A stretch of 64,000 nt of DNA, taken from Methanosarcina barkeri MS (GTDB taxonomy: Archaea; Halobacteriota; Methanosarcinia; Methanosarcinales; Methanosarcinaceae). Numbering within the stretch: the stretch's first letter is position 1; every line of letters starts with the position of its first letter. Made by a program: the position numbers and the translations under genes. The notes below the pieces were generated by a model that worked only from the letters and a program-made list of their open reading frames with translations, had not been told where the DNA came from and made no database searches. The stretch lies in contig NZ_CP009528.1 in the NCBI RefSeq assembly GCF_000970025.1, forward strand, positions 1,661,168-1,725,167, written 5' to 3'. Of this stretch, positions 1 through 11,032 are shown one piece after another.

Positions 1-147
1 AATAATAATAAGATTCCCTGCCGGTCTCAGAAGGAATAAAACTTACAAGAAAACGGCTCGATTTTTAACAATTTACAAAATTTACAAAAAGATTCCGGGA
101 TTTTCCCTGCATATCTCTAAGTTTTTCCGCGAGATTTTACGATAAAA

Positions 148-188
148 CTTATATAGTCACAATTGTTATGAGTATTCACAATTGTGAA
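148..188 (+). promoter_or_regulatory. iscS promoter with paired palindromic operator
   Basis: A TATA-like element (about 148-155) is followed at once by two copies of a palindromic site. Site 1 at 157-168 is TCACAATTGTTA (one imperfect arm). Site 2 at 175-188 is the perfect 14-bp palindrome TTCACAATTGTGAA. Their centres are 19 bp apart, about two helical turns. The transcription start expected about 25 bp below the TATA box falls inside site 2, so a bound protein should repress. The same arrangement precedes tRNA-Cys at about 2.7 kb. The regulator is not identifiable in this window. Confidence 0.7.
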
Positions 189-197
189 GGTGCAAGT

Positions 198-1382
198 GTG
201 ACCATTAAAGACAAAACCATTTACATGGACAACTCTGCTACAACGCCTGTAAGAAAAGAAGTTGTCGAAGAGATGCTTCCTTACATGACCGAAAATTTCG
301 GAAACCCTTCTTCTATCTACGAGATCGGAAAAATCTCAAAACATGCAATAGACAAAGCAAGAGCAAAGGTTGCCAATGCTCTCGGGGCTAAAGAAAACGA
401 GATCTATTTTACATCCGGAGGCACGGAATCCGATAACTGGGCACTTAAGGGGACTGCCTTTGCAAACCGGAATAAAGGAAAACACATAATCACCTCTTCT
501 ATCGAACACCACGCAGTCCTGCACACTTGTGCCTGGCTGGAAAGACAGGGTTTTGAGGTAACATACCTGCCTGTTGACAAATACGGAATGGTATCTCCTG
601 AGGAAGTAAAGAAGGCGATTCGAGATGACACTATCCTTATTTCTATAATGCTTGCAAACAACGAAATAGGTACAATCCAGCCTGTAGAGGAAATCGGAAA
701 AATCGCTAAAGAGAACCGGATTTACTTCCATACGGACGCTGTGCAGGCGATAGGCCATGTTCCTATCAATGTCAAAAAAATGAATATCGACCTTCTCTCC
801 CTTTCTGGGCACAAGTTCGAAGGTCCAAAGGGCTGTGGAGCCCTCTACATCCGAAAAGGGACAAAAATAGATACCTTTCTGCATGGTGGGGCTCAGGAAA
901 GAAAACAAAGGGCCGGAACCGAGAACGTTCCTTCCATTGTGGGCCTTGGAAAAGCTATAGAGCTAGCAACAGCCGAAATTGAAGAATCAAATAAAACCCT
1001 GCTCGAGCTGAGAGGGCACCTTATTAAAGGTCTTCTGAAAATCCCGAAAACCCACCTCAATGGGCATCCTACACAGAGGCTTGCAAATAACGTGAATGTT
1101 ACATTTGAATACATAGAAGGCGAATCGCTTCTGCTGCTATTGAATGCGAATGGAATTTTTGCATCTACCGGAAGCGCATGTAACTCTTCTTCTCTCGAAC
1201 CCTCACACGTGCTTACAGCCTGTGGAGTCCCACACGAAATCGTTCACGGTTCACTCAGACTCAGCCTTGGAAGGATGAATTCCAAAAAAGACGTGGATAG
1301 AGTACTTGAGGTTCTACCTGAGATCGTGCAGAAGCTACGAAACATGTCTCCACTTACCACGAAAGAGTACAGGACTATTTAA
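198..1382 (+). CDS. iscS: Cysteine desulfurase, IscS/NifS family
   Basis: This is a PLP-dependent cysteine desulfurase that takes sulfur from cysteine for Fe-S assembly on the IscU encoded just downstream. The N-terminal YMDNSATTP motif, the PLP lysine in LSLSGHKFEGPKG and the mobile catalytic cysteine in STGSACNSSS are all present, and the length (394 residues) is typical. An ATG at 168 is in frame, but it lies upstream of the transcription start predicted from the TATA box and inside the operator region. The GTG at 198 has a GAAGG Shine-Dalgarno sequence (186-190) 7 nt upstream, so I chose it. The operator pair at 157-188 overlaps the promoter and probably controls expression. Family assignment is secure; the start is an inference. 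Confidence 0.93.
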   Translation: MTIKDKTIYMDNSATTPVRKEVVEEMLPYMTENFGNPSSIYEIGKISKHAIDKARAKVANALGAKENEIYFTSGGTESDNWALKGTAFANRNKGKHIITSSIEHHAVLHTCAWLERQGFEVTYLPVDKYGMVSPEEVKKAIRDDTILISIMLANNEIGTIQPVEEIGKIAKENRIYFHTDAVQAIGHVPINVKKMNIDLLSLSGHKFEGPKGCGALYIRKGTKIDTFLHGGAQERKQRAGTENVPSIVGLGKAIELATAEIEESNKTLLELRGHLIKGLLKIPKTHLNGHPTQRLANNVNVTFEYIEGESLLLLLNANGIFASTGSACNSSSLEPSHVLTACGVPHEIVHGSLRLSLGRMNSKKDVDRVLEVLPEIVQKLRNMSPLTTKEYRTI

Positions 1383-1533
1383 AGGCAGTATTTAACAGGC
1401 AACGGTGAACGATATTGAAGGAATTCGAGGTTGTTTTGAAAGGTTTTGAATATTTTGAATAATTTTTGAGTAGTTTTTGAACAATTCTAAAATTGAGAGA
1501 ACATAATCGAAAAGCAATACTGGAGGACAGCTC

Positions 1534-1923
1534 ATGGATTACAGCCTTAAAGTAATGGACCACTTTTCAAATCCAAGAAATATGGGAAGCATTGAGAACA
1601 GTGATGGTATAGGAGAGGTTGGGAACGCGAAGTGCGGAGATATAATGAAAATCTACCTCAAGGTAGAAGATAATCGGATTGCGGACGTGAAGTTCCAGAC
1701 CTTCGGATGCGGAGCTGCAATCGCATCAAGTAGTATGGCAACTGAAATGATTAAAGGAAAAACTCTTGAAGAAGCCTGGAAACTTTCAAACAAAGCCGTT
1801 GCAGAAGCCCTTGACGGACTTCCTCCAATAAAAATGCATTGTTCAATGCTTGCAGAAGAGGCGATCCATGAGGCAATTAACGATTATCTAAAGAAAAAAG
1901 GGCTTGAGCCGTGGACAGAATAA
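1534..1923 (+). CDS. iscU: Fe-S cluster assembly scaffold, IscU/NifU-N type
   Basis: The protein is a 129-residue U-type scaffold on which IscS-derived sulfur and iron form clusters. The three expected cysteines are visible in KCGD, FGCGAA and MHCSML. An Asp two residues after the first Cys matches the usual IscU pattern. The start has a GGAGG-type ribosome site about 8 nt upstream. It lies about 150 bp after iscS in the same orientation, probably as one unit. The 3' end overlaps the open frame of the nadA relic. Confidence 0.93.
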   Translation: MDYSLKVMDHFSNPRNMGSIENSDGIGEVGNAKCGDIMKIYLKVEDNRIADVKFQTFGCGAAIASSSMATEMIKGKTLEEAWKLSNKAVAEALDGLPPIKMHCSMLAEEAIHEAINDYLKKKGLEPWTE

Positions 1924-2494
1924 GACGGCGGCTATAAAAGCTGAGTCCGATATCTGCTGCATATCGGCAAACGCTATAAATGTAGTAAATTCAGTTGAAG
2001 ACAAGGAGATTATATTTATTCTGGACAAAACTCTGGGAGCCTTTGTATCTCTTCATACTGATAAAAAGATACATCTCTGGCCCGGATTTTGCCATGTTCA
2101 TGATGACATCAGTGAGGAAAATATACAGAAATTAAAAAAGCTGCATCTTGATGCTGAATTTCTTGAACATCCCGAGTGCAGAATCGAAGTCCTTAACTTT
2201 GCAGACCGGATTCTAAGCACTTCGGGAATTGTAAAGGAGGTGGGAAATTCAGGCTTCACGGAATTTATAATAAGAACCGAAAGGGAAATTGTTCGAAGCC
2301 TGAAAAGGAAATACCCGGATAAGAAGTTCTATCCTGCTTCAAAGAAGGTTTTTTGCTACAATATGAAGAAAATAACTCTCGAGGCTATTCTGAACAGCTT
2401 GCAGAGTTTGGAATATGAGATTCATGTCCAGGAAAATATAAGGGTTAAAGCCAGAAAAGCCCTGAACAGGATGCTTGAGATTAGCGGATCTTGA
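1904..2494 (+). pseudogene. nadA: 5'-truncated quinolinate synthase (nadA) relic
   Basis: From about residue 8 on, the translation matches the C-terminal two thirds of quinolinate synthase NadA: KAESDICC, the LWPGFCHVH region, EHPECR, STSGIVKEV, EFIIRTE, and KKFYPASKKVFCYNMKKITL. NadA is normally about 300 residues and makes quinolinate from iminoaspartate and DHAP on a [4Fe-4S] cluster. Here the first domain, with one cluster cysteine and substrate-binding residues, is missing. The frame opens only with a TTG inside the end of iscU. IscS/IscU-like genes are known neighbours of nadA because of the Fe-S cluster, so this looks like an in situ deletion that fused the remainder to iscU. Translational coupling of a residual domain cannot be excluded. 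Family identification is confident; loss of function is inferred. Confidence 0.8.
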
Positions 2495-2693
2495 TGTATG
2501 GAGAGGAGAGTATACAGGAGAACGGTAACGTCTTAAGGCTCTTTTTCCTTAACTTTTCACGAAAATGGTTTTTATAAAAGATTTTCTGAAACTCTAAAAT
2601 ATGTGTTTGCAGATTATTATCAATAATTATTTATACTTTCTTTTATTATCATAGATAATTATCTGTATTAACATCGCTATTTAGTAGGTAGTT

Positions 2694-2758
2694 ATTTATA
2701 ATAGGTTCACGATTGTGAAGATAATCACAATTGTGAATGTATGCAAGAAGATTGTGAA
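2694..2758 (+). promoter_or_regulatory. tRNA-Cys promoter with two and a half palindromic operators
   Basis: An AT-rich TATA-like box (about 2694-2701) is followed by a near-palindrome at 2706-2719 (TTCACGATTGTGAA), a perfect TCACAATTGTGA at 2725-2736 and a half site ATTGTGAA at 2751-2758. The centres are about 18 and 21 bp apart. The motif and geometry match the iscS promoter at 148-188, which points to a shared repressor. The rest of the gap 2495-2693 is AT-rich and shows no gene. Confidence 0.7.
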
Positions 2759-2780
2759 CACATGCAAAAAGAGAATAATC

Positions 2781-2852
2781 GTCAGGATGGCAGAGTGGTG
2801 ATGCTTCCGGCTGCAACCCGGAATTATGTGAGTTCGATTCTCACTCCTGACT
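2781..2852 (+). tRNA. tRNA-Cys (GCA)
   Basis: A full cloverleaf can be drawn. The acceptor arms GTCAGGA (2781-2787) and TCCTGAC (2845-2851) pair perfectly. The D-stem is GCA/TGC. The anticodon stem TCCGG/CCGGA encloses the loop CTGCAAC with anticodon GCA. The T-stem GTGAG/CTCAC encloses TTCGATT. The discriminator is T (U73), the known identity base of tRNA-Cys. CCA is not encoded and no intron is visible. It lies between paired operators and the homocysteine-forming genes. Confidence 0.95.
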
Positions 2853-2976
2853 TTTCCAAAGATTACGATAAGTCATATAACGACGAATCAGGATGAATAA
2901 AGACGAATAAAAAAACTTCGAGAAATAGCCTGACGGATATCAAAAAAATTTGGACTGGGGATAAGGCTGGAGATAA

Positions 2977-5985
<3,009 letters not shown>

Positions 5986-5996
<11 letters not shown>

Positions 5997-6394
5997 TTCA
6001 GAAAAGTTCAGTTAATTCAGAAAAGTTCAGTTAATTTTGAAGAATCTGATGATTCAAAATCCAAATTCTTTTGTCCAGCACACCACATTCAGCTTGAAAA
6101 GAAGAACTCTGTCTTTTCGGCTCTGTAAGTTATTTTTTAAATTAGTTTTCGTAAGTTCTATTTTGCAAGTTGGTTTTTGTAAGTTATATTTTGTAAATTA
6201 GTTTTACTGAAAAACTTTGAAGGTAGAGGATAAAGTTCCTCAATTTTAAGTTTAGTTTTTTATGACTAATCAAAATTTGTGGTTGGCTGGACAACCATTG
6301 AAATTTGGCATTTTTCTATTATTTGACATTTTTCTATTTTTACTAAATTATGGAAAGTATACATTACATTCTTGAGAGCGATACCATTAAGTAT
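5986..6394. repeat. Gap with 19-bp triplicate and AT-rich decay repeats
   Basis: The metX stop is embedded in three near-perfect copies of AAAGTTCAGTTAATTCAGA (about 5986-6036). Further on (6126-6200) a degenerate GTAAGTT..TATTTTG motif recurs. I see no gene in this stretch. The last part holds the XRE promoter and a weaker copy of its operator (about 6350-6369, ATGGAAAGTATACATTACAT). Confidence 0.8.
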
Positions 6395-6436
6395 ATGGAA
6401 AGCTTACTTTCCATAAATGGAAAGCTTACTTTCCAT
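6395..6436 (+). promoter_or_regulatory. Twin identical operators of the XRE repressor
   Basis: Two identical 20-bp inverted repeats, ATGGAAAGCTTACTTTCCAT, occupy 6395-6414 and 6417-6436. Centre spacing is 22 bp. Each has arms ATGGAAAG/CTTTCCAT. They lie directly before the Shine-Dalgarno sequence (6440-6444) of the small HTH gene, so autoregulation is the simplest reading. A third degenerate site lies at about 6350-6369. Confidence 0.75.
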
Positions 6437-6452
6437 TAAGGGAGATCCCAGT

Positions 6453-6665
6453 TTGAAAAATAGGCTGGAAATATTACGAAAACAAAAAGGAATCAAGCAG
6501 GAAGAACTCGCTGAAGCGCTGGAAGTTTCCAGGCAAACAATAGGTTCTCTAGAAAATGGAAGATATAACCCGTCTATCATTTTAGCCTTTAAACTTGCCA
6601 GATATTTCAACACTACAATTGAAGAAATCTTCATTTATGAGGAGGAAAAAAATGATAAAAATTAA
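6453..6665 (+). CDS. XRE-family (Cro/CI-like) transcriptional repressor
   Basis: This is a 70-residue single-domain helix-turn-helix protein (KQEELAEALEVSRQTIGSLENGRYNPS) followed by FKLARYFNTTIEEIF, typical of small YozG-type XRE regulators. An ATG at 6417 is in frame, but it lies inside the operator and has no ribosome site. The TTG at 6453 has GGGAG about 8 nt upstream and gives the family-typical start KNRLEILRKQKGI, so I prefer it. The gene overlaps the next gene by 14 nt, forming a two-gene unit. The target is likely the twin palindrome at 6395-6436 (inference). Confidence 0.88.
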   Translation: MKNRLEILRKQKGIKQEELAEALEVSRQTIGSLENGRYNPSIILAFKLARYFNTTIEEIFIYEEEKNDKN

Positions 6666-7077
6666 CAGTCAAGTTAAAAATTATATATTAGTTGGGATAA
6701 GTGCAGGAATTATTATAGGATGTTTATTTGCTATAAAATTATATGGCAGGGATATTAGGGTTATTATTCCACTTGTAATAGCATTACTGATATTCGGACA
6801 TTCAGTTGACAACATTTTAAAGATTTTCGCAATTAAAGACTCCACAAAAGCGGAGAAACAACTCAAAATTGAAATGAAAGACGAAAGAAATACCCTCATC
6901 AGGGAAAAAGCCGGGTCCAAAACAAATGAATATATGCTATATCTAAATACTGTTATAGTATTTATATTGGGTTTCATGGGCGCAGAATTCTGGATGCTTT
7001 GTCTTTTCGGTTTTTTAATCCTGGCACAGGGAGTTTTATCCATATTTTTATATAATTACTATGATAACCGATATTGA
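6652..7077 (+). CDS. DUF2178-like four-helix membrane protein
   Basis: The 141-residue protein has two N-terminal hydrophobic helices, a charged linker with DERNTLIREKAGSKTNEY and two further helices. That layout and the ERN..IREKAG motif match DUF2178-type proteins that often pair with small XRE regulators. The ATG at 6652 has GGAGG at 6641-6645. Translation overlaps the HTH gene end, so the two are coupled. Its function is unknown. By analogy the membrane protein may sense or modulate the paired regulator (inference). Confidence 0.8.
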   Translation: MIKINSQVKNYILVGISAGIIIGCLFAIKLYGRDIRVIIPLVIALLIFGHSVDNILKIFAIKDSTKAEKQLKIEMKDERNTLIREKAGSKTNEYMLYLNTVIVFILGFMGAEFWMLCLFGFLILAQGVLSIFLYNYYDNRY

Positions 7078-7359
7078 GACCTCAAATTTATCATTCCAGT
7101 CCAGCGCAAATTCTAGGTTGTAACCTGTACTTTAGGCTGAATAAAAAATGATATATTCAGATACGCTGCAAAAACGAAATTAAAAATGCAATAGTTTTAT
7201 ATAACAAATTTCTTGACAGCTTTTCGAAAACTGAGAAAAATATTGTATTAGGTTTGGTACTGCAAAGCTGATGAGCTTTTTTGTCAGATTTAATCCACTA
7301 TACTCATAGTCGAATTTTCCTGTTTTTATAATCTTTTTGAACCTTTACTTTCTATATTT

Positions 7360-7599
7360 TTACGGCCTTTCTTTTTTAGATATCTTACTTAAGGCTATTA
7401 CGAGTGTTAAGACGAATATCATAGCAAGGAATATTATGTTTAAGGGGCTGGTTAAATCAGAATAGTTATTGACAAAACCAGCAGTGAGAACATCAGTATT
7501 CCCAAGACGTAGTCCATAGTAAGCTCCTTCTAAAATTAATGCTATAAGTGGTACTAAAATGGCTATTAAAAAACTGCGTATTATAGTGTCAAACTTCAT
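7360..7599 (-). CDS. Small two-helix membrane protein, unrecognised
   Basis: The frame encodes 79 residues with two hydrophobic segments (about 7-27 and 53-72) and a Lys/Arg-rich C-terminus (SKISKKERP), which suggests a small inner-membrane protein with a cytoplasmic tail. Upstream signals are weak. I do not recognise a family. It stands alone between the XRE unit and a 1.3-kb gene-free region. Confidence 0.45.
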   Translation of the reverse strand: MKFDTIIRSFLIAILVPLIALILEGAYYGLRLGNTDVLTAGFVNNYSDLTSPLNIIFLAMIFVLTLVIALSKISKKERP

Positions 7600-8882
7600 T
7601 CTTGATCAGATTTATAACTGCACATTGGAATATAAATACGTTTATTTCAGCCGAGGATTATGTAGTATATCAAGGCAGGTCATTTTCAAAATCATAGACA
7701 AAAAGACGACGATCACGAATTGATGATTAGAAATAGTGGTCAGGATTAGTAAAACAAAGATTAAACTTCGCTTCTATTTTGTTATACACTTTGTAGTAAA
7801 TATATATAAATTCGTATTAAAAAGCTAAAATTAAATAAGTAAAGATATATCTGGCTGTTCAAGCTAAAATTAGTGTGTAATTAGTGTGTAATTAGTGAAA
7901 TTTGTTATTTCAGAGCATCCTACAGAGTCAATTTATATGGATTAAATCGTCAATAATTGTATCAATAATTTAAAAATTATTAGTATCTTCTTCAAATTGA
8001 GTGGAAATATCTCAATTTCAATTTTCACTCAATGAACTTTTTATATACTCTTTTTATATAATCTTTTTTATATACTCTTTTTTTATACTCTTTTTTATAT
8101 ACTCTTTTTTATATACTCTTTTTTATATAATCTTTTTTTATATACTCTTCAACTTGTCTGGGTAAATGTAAATTTCATGTATTAACTAATAATTTAAGAA
8201 TTTAACCAAGTTTGAAAAACAACCTCAAGCGATGCATTTAACTTTATAACTGTGTAGTATATTGTTGCACCTTTTTCTAGTTGGAAAATTCTCCATTGAA
8301 TTTGAAGAGGATACAAAAATATGATGGATCTGTTTTATCCCAAAATTATTTCGCCTTTTTGATTTTTTTATTGCATTATCTATCTATTAGGTGACCCACC
8401 ATTTTAATTCAACGTCGAATTTGTTTCTTTTACATGGTTCCTTTTATATGATTATTCCAAAGTACCAAAATGGAATTGGAGTTTACCAGTGTTTAACTTT
8501 TTGCATCGCCTGTTGTTGCATCGTGTATTGAACTTTCAAATGGTTTTGAATCTGCGAAATCATTTCAGGATACAACAGTTTTGATTACTTTAGGTTATTT
8601 TAAGCTATTTTAAGTTATTTTATATTATTTTAAGTTATTTTAGGTTATTTTAAGATATTTTAGGTTATTTCAGGTTATTTTATTATTTTAGGTTATTTCA
8701 GGTTATTTTATTATTTTAGATTATTTTACGTCTCTCGATTCCTGTTTGGATATCTGTCAATTTACTCCTGTTCAAAGAAATGTCCATTTATTCCATTCCT
8801 GTCCACCACTTTTCACAGGATAAGATCTGAAAAAGATCATATCCTGAAAATACACCCAGAAGATGGCGAAAGAATTAACAGA
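7600..8882. repeat. Gene-free 1.3-kb AT-rich region with two tandem repeat tracts
   Basis: No coding frame is credible here. About 8038-8150 is a tract of degenerate 12-14-bp units (TTTTTATATACTC). About 8590-8728 is a tract of 10-bp units of the TAGGTTATTT type. A copy of TAATTAGTGTG is doubled near 7872-7895. The region separates the plus-strand unit from the minus-strand hisD/DUF1699 block, so it also contains the 3' ends of both sides. Confidence 0.8.
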
Positions 8883-9290
8883 TTAATCCACAATTTTTTT
8901 GCTCAGGATATACAGGATCATATCCGAATTCAATTTACTTTCCCTAGAAAGCTTTTCAGCAATAACTTCATTGGTAAAGCGATCGGCTTTTAATTCCTGT
9001 ATTTTCTCCAGAACATTCTGAGAGACATTATAATATTCGTTTATGTCTTTTCTGTGTCCCCATACATCGCCTTCCAGAAGATTTATCTTCTGCATCTCCA
9101 GGAACATTTCAATTGACTTGGAAACCGTCCTTCTGTAAGATTTAGGAAGCTGTATAGCTTCAATTTTCGGACATGTTTCCGCAAGCATGAATACATCCTT
9201 GTTAGACGGTCTGAAAGCAAGATGGATAACCTTTTCGTTCGGGTTCAGGGTAGGAATTTCCTCCCGTGAACTAACTACTCTTATTTTCAT
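8883..9290 (-). CDS. DUF1699 protein, copy A
   Basis: The 135-residue cytoplasmic protein belongs to DUF1699, a family I know mainly from Methanosarcinales. It begins MKIRVVSSREEI, has HLAFRPSNKDVF, CPKIEAIQLPKSY and the strictly shared GDVWGHRKDINEYY. The C-terminal 45 residues are helical and resemble a small DNA-binding helix-turn-helix (QELKADRFTNEVIAEKLS), which is my inference. A GGAG/GGGGAT ribosome site precedes the ATG. Two paralogs lie at 21.4 and 29.6 kb. Function is not known. Confidence 0.88.
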   Translation of the reverse strand: MKIRVVSSREEIPTLNPNEKVIHLAFRPSNKDVFMLAETCPKIEAIQLPKSYRRTVSKSIEMFLEMQKINLLEGDVWGHRKDINEYYNVSQNVLEKIQELKADRFTNEVIAEKLSRESKLNSDMILYILSKKIVD

Positions 9291-9390
9291 ACTATCCCCA
9301 CTCCTTATTTAATATTAGATTTTCATTTATTTAAAAATCAAATTTTGTTTACGCATTTACATTTTAAATACATATCGATTAGCCAATATA

Positions 9391-10692
9391 TTATTTAGAA
9401 GGTTTATACCCAAAACGAGTTCTAATAGCATCAGCATGTGCCTGTAGACCCTCTTCCTCGGCTAATGCGATTACAGTTTCTTTCAGACTTTCAAGCCCAC
9501 TCTTGCTGATTCTCTGAATACTTGAGTATTTAATAAAATGGTTTATATTCAGACCAGAATAAACTCTGGCATATCCAGATGTAGGAAGTACGTGATTTGT
9601 CCCTGAGGCATAATCCCCAACAGGGACAGGAGAATAGTTTCCTATAAAAATCGATCCTGCATTTTTAATCCTATCAAGTACGAAATCCGGGTCCGATACC
9701 ATAATCTCAAGGTGTTCGGGAGCAAATTTATTGCTAAAGCCAATACACTGTTCCAGGGAATCTGCAATAAGAATTGCGGCATTTTCAAGAGAAGCCTTTA
9801 TAATACTGCTTCTTGCAGCCTGTTCCGCCTGAACCAGAACCTCTCTTTTTACAGCTTCTGCCAGCGTATCCGAACCTGTGACGAGTATTGAAACTGAATT
9901 TGGATCGTGTTCGGACTGTGCAAGAATATCCGAGGCGACCATGACGGCATCTGCGGACTCATCTGCAATAATGAGCACCTCGCTTGGGCCAGCCGGAAAA
10001 TCAATTTCTGCAACATCCCTGATCTGCATTTTGGCAGCTGTGACAAAAACATTTCCAGGTCCTACGATTTTATCCACCTTAGGAACCGTTTCAGTCCCAT
10101 AAGCCATTGCTCCTATAGCCTGCACGCCTCCTAGCTTGAACACTTTATCCGCTCCCGCAACCTTTGCAGCGGCAAGCGTAAGCGGGTGTACGGAGCCGTC
10201 CTGTCTTGGAGGTGTACAGACTATAACCTGCTCCACACCTGCAACCCTGGCAGGAATTACAGTCATGAGTACGGTTGAAGGATAGGATGCCCGCCCTCCA
10301 GGAGCATATGCACCCACACTTTCCAGAGGCGTTGCTTTTTGACCCAGCACGATCCCTGGTTTGAGTTCCATAAACCAGGTAGCTTTCGGGAGCTGAGCTT
10401 CATGGAAAGCCCGTATGTTTGCAGCTGCAGACTTAAGGTGATCCAGAAGTTCGGGACTTATGCCGGAAAGAGCCTGTTGAAATTCCTCCTTACTTACCTC
10501 AAAGTTTGCAAGTTCTACTTTATCGAATTTAGCCGTATATTCCCTGAGCGCGGAATCTCCTCTGGTACGCACATCGGAAAGCACGGTTGAAACGGTTTTC
10601 GCTACATCCTCAAGCCCGGAACCCCGGGAGACTAATTTTTGCATTTCAGCTTCCGAAACATCAGACAACTTTTTGAATAACATCATGACCAT
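9391..10692 (-). CDS. hisD: Histidinol dehydrogenase
   Basis: The enzyme oxidises histidinol to histidine in two NAD-dependent steps, the last of histidine synthesis. Family motifs are [26 protein letters not shown], the zinc-site stretch [10 protein letters not shown], the catalytic FAPEHLEI and [15 protein letters not shown]. The 433-residue length is normal. The start is either ATG 10692 or ATG 10686. The gene is monocistronic here; no other his gene is adjacent. Confidence 0.96.
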   Translation of the reverse strand: MVMMLFKKLSDVSEAEMQKLVSRGSGLEDVAKTVSTVLSDVRTRGDSALREYTAKFDKVELANFEVSKEEFQQALSGISPELLDHLKSAAANIRAFHEAQLPKATWFMELKPGIVLGQKATPLESVGAYAPGGRASYPSTVLMTVIPARVAGVEQVIVCTPPRQDGSVHPLTLAAAKVAGADKVFKLGGVQAIGAMAYGTETVPKVDKIVGPGNVFVTAAKMQIRDVAEIDFPAGPSEVLIIADESADAVMVASDILAQSEHDPNSVSILVTGSDTLAEAVKREVLVQAEQAARSSIIKASLENAAILIADSLEQCIGFSNKFAPEHLEIMVSDPDFVLDRIKNAGSIFIGNYSPVPVGDYASGTNHVLPTSGYARVYSGLNINHFIKYSSIQRISKSGLESLKETVIALAEEEGLQAHADAIRTRFGYKPSK

Positions 10693-10734
10693 CTCTGAAA
10701 GAACCTGACAGAACCTGATACAGGTTGAAATCTG

Positions 10735-10860
10735 AAATTTGATATAAATTGACTACTCAAATCCGATATAAACTGACTACTCAAATCCAATATTAACTGA
10801 TTATTCAAATCCAATATTAACTGATTATTCAAATCCAATTAAACTGACTCTATTACAAAT
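10735..10860. repeat. Degenerate 25-bp tandem repeat upstream of hisD
   Basis: Units of the form ACTGATTATTCAAATCCAATATTA recur about five times between hisD and the end of hel308. The gap 10693-11032 otherwise contains AT-rich sequence and no gene that I can support. Confidence 0.75.
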
Positions 10861-11032
10861 TAGTAATCGGTAATCTGAGAACCGAATAAGAAGATAATTG
10901 GTTAACTTGATAATCCGATTCAATTAAATCCCTGCTCTCATTTAATATTTTATCCCTTACTGAGCCCATTAATAGAGATAAACCGTAAAGAATATCTGAT
11001 TTGTAAAATTAAAATAAATAAAGCAGGTAAAA

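Noticed and set aside
336-908. 190-residue minus-strand frame opposite iscS
   Set aside because: It lies fully inside a well-conserved gene and has no family resemblance or ribosome site.
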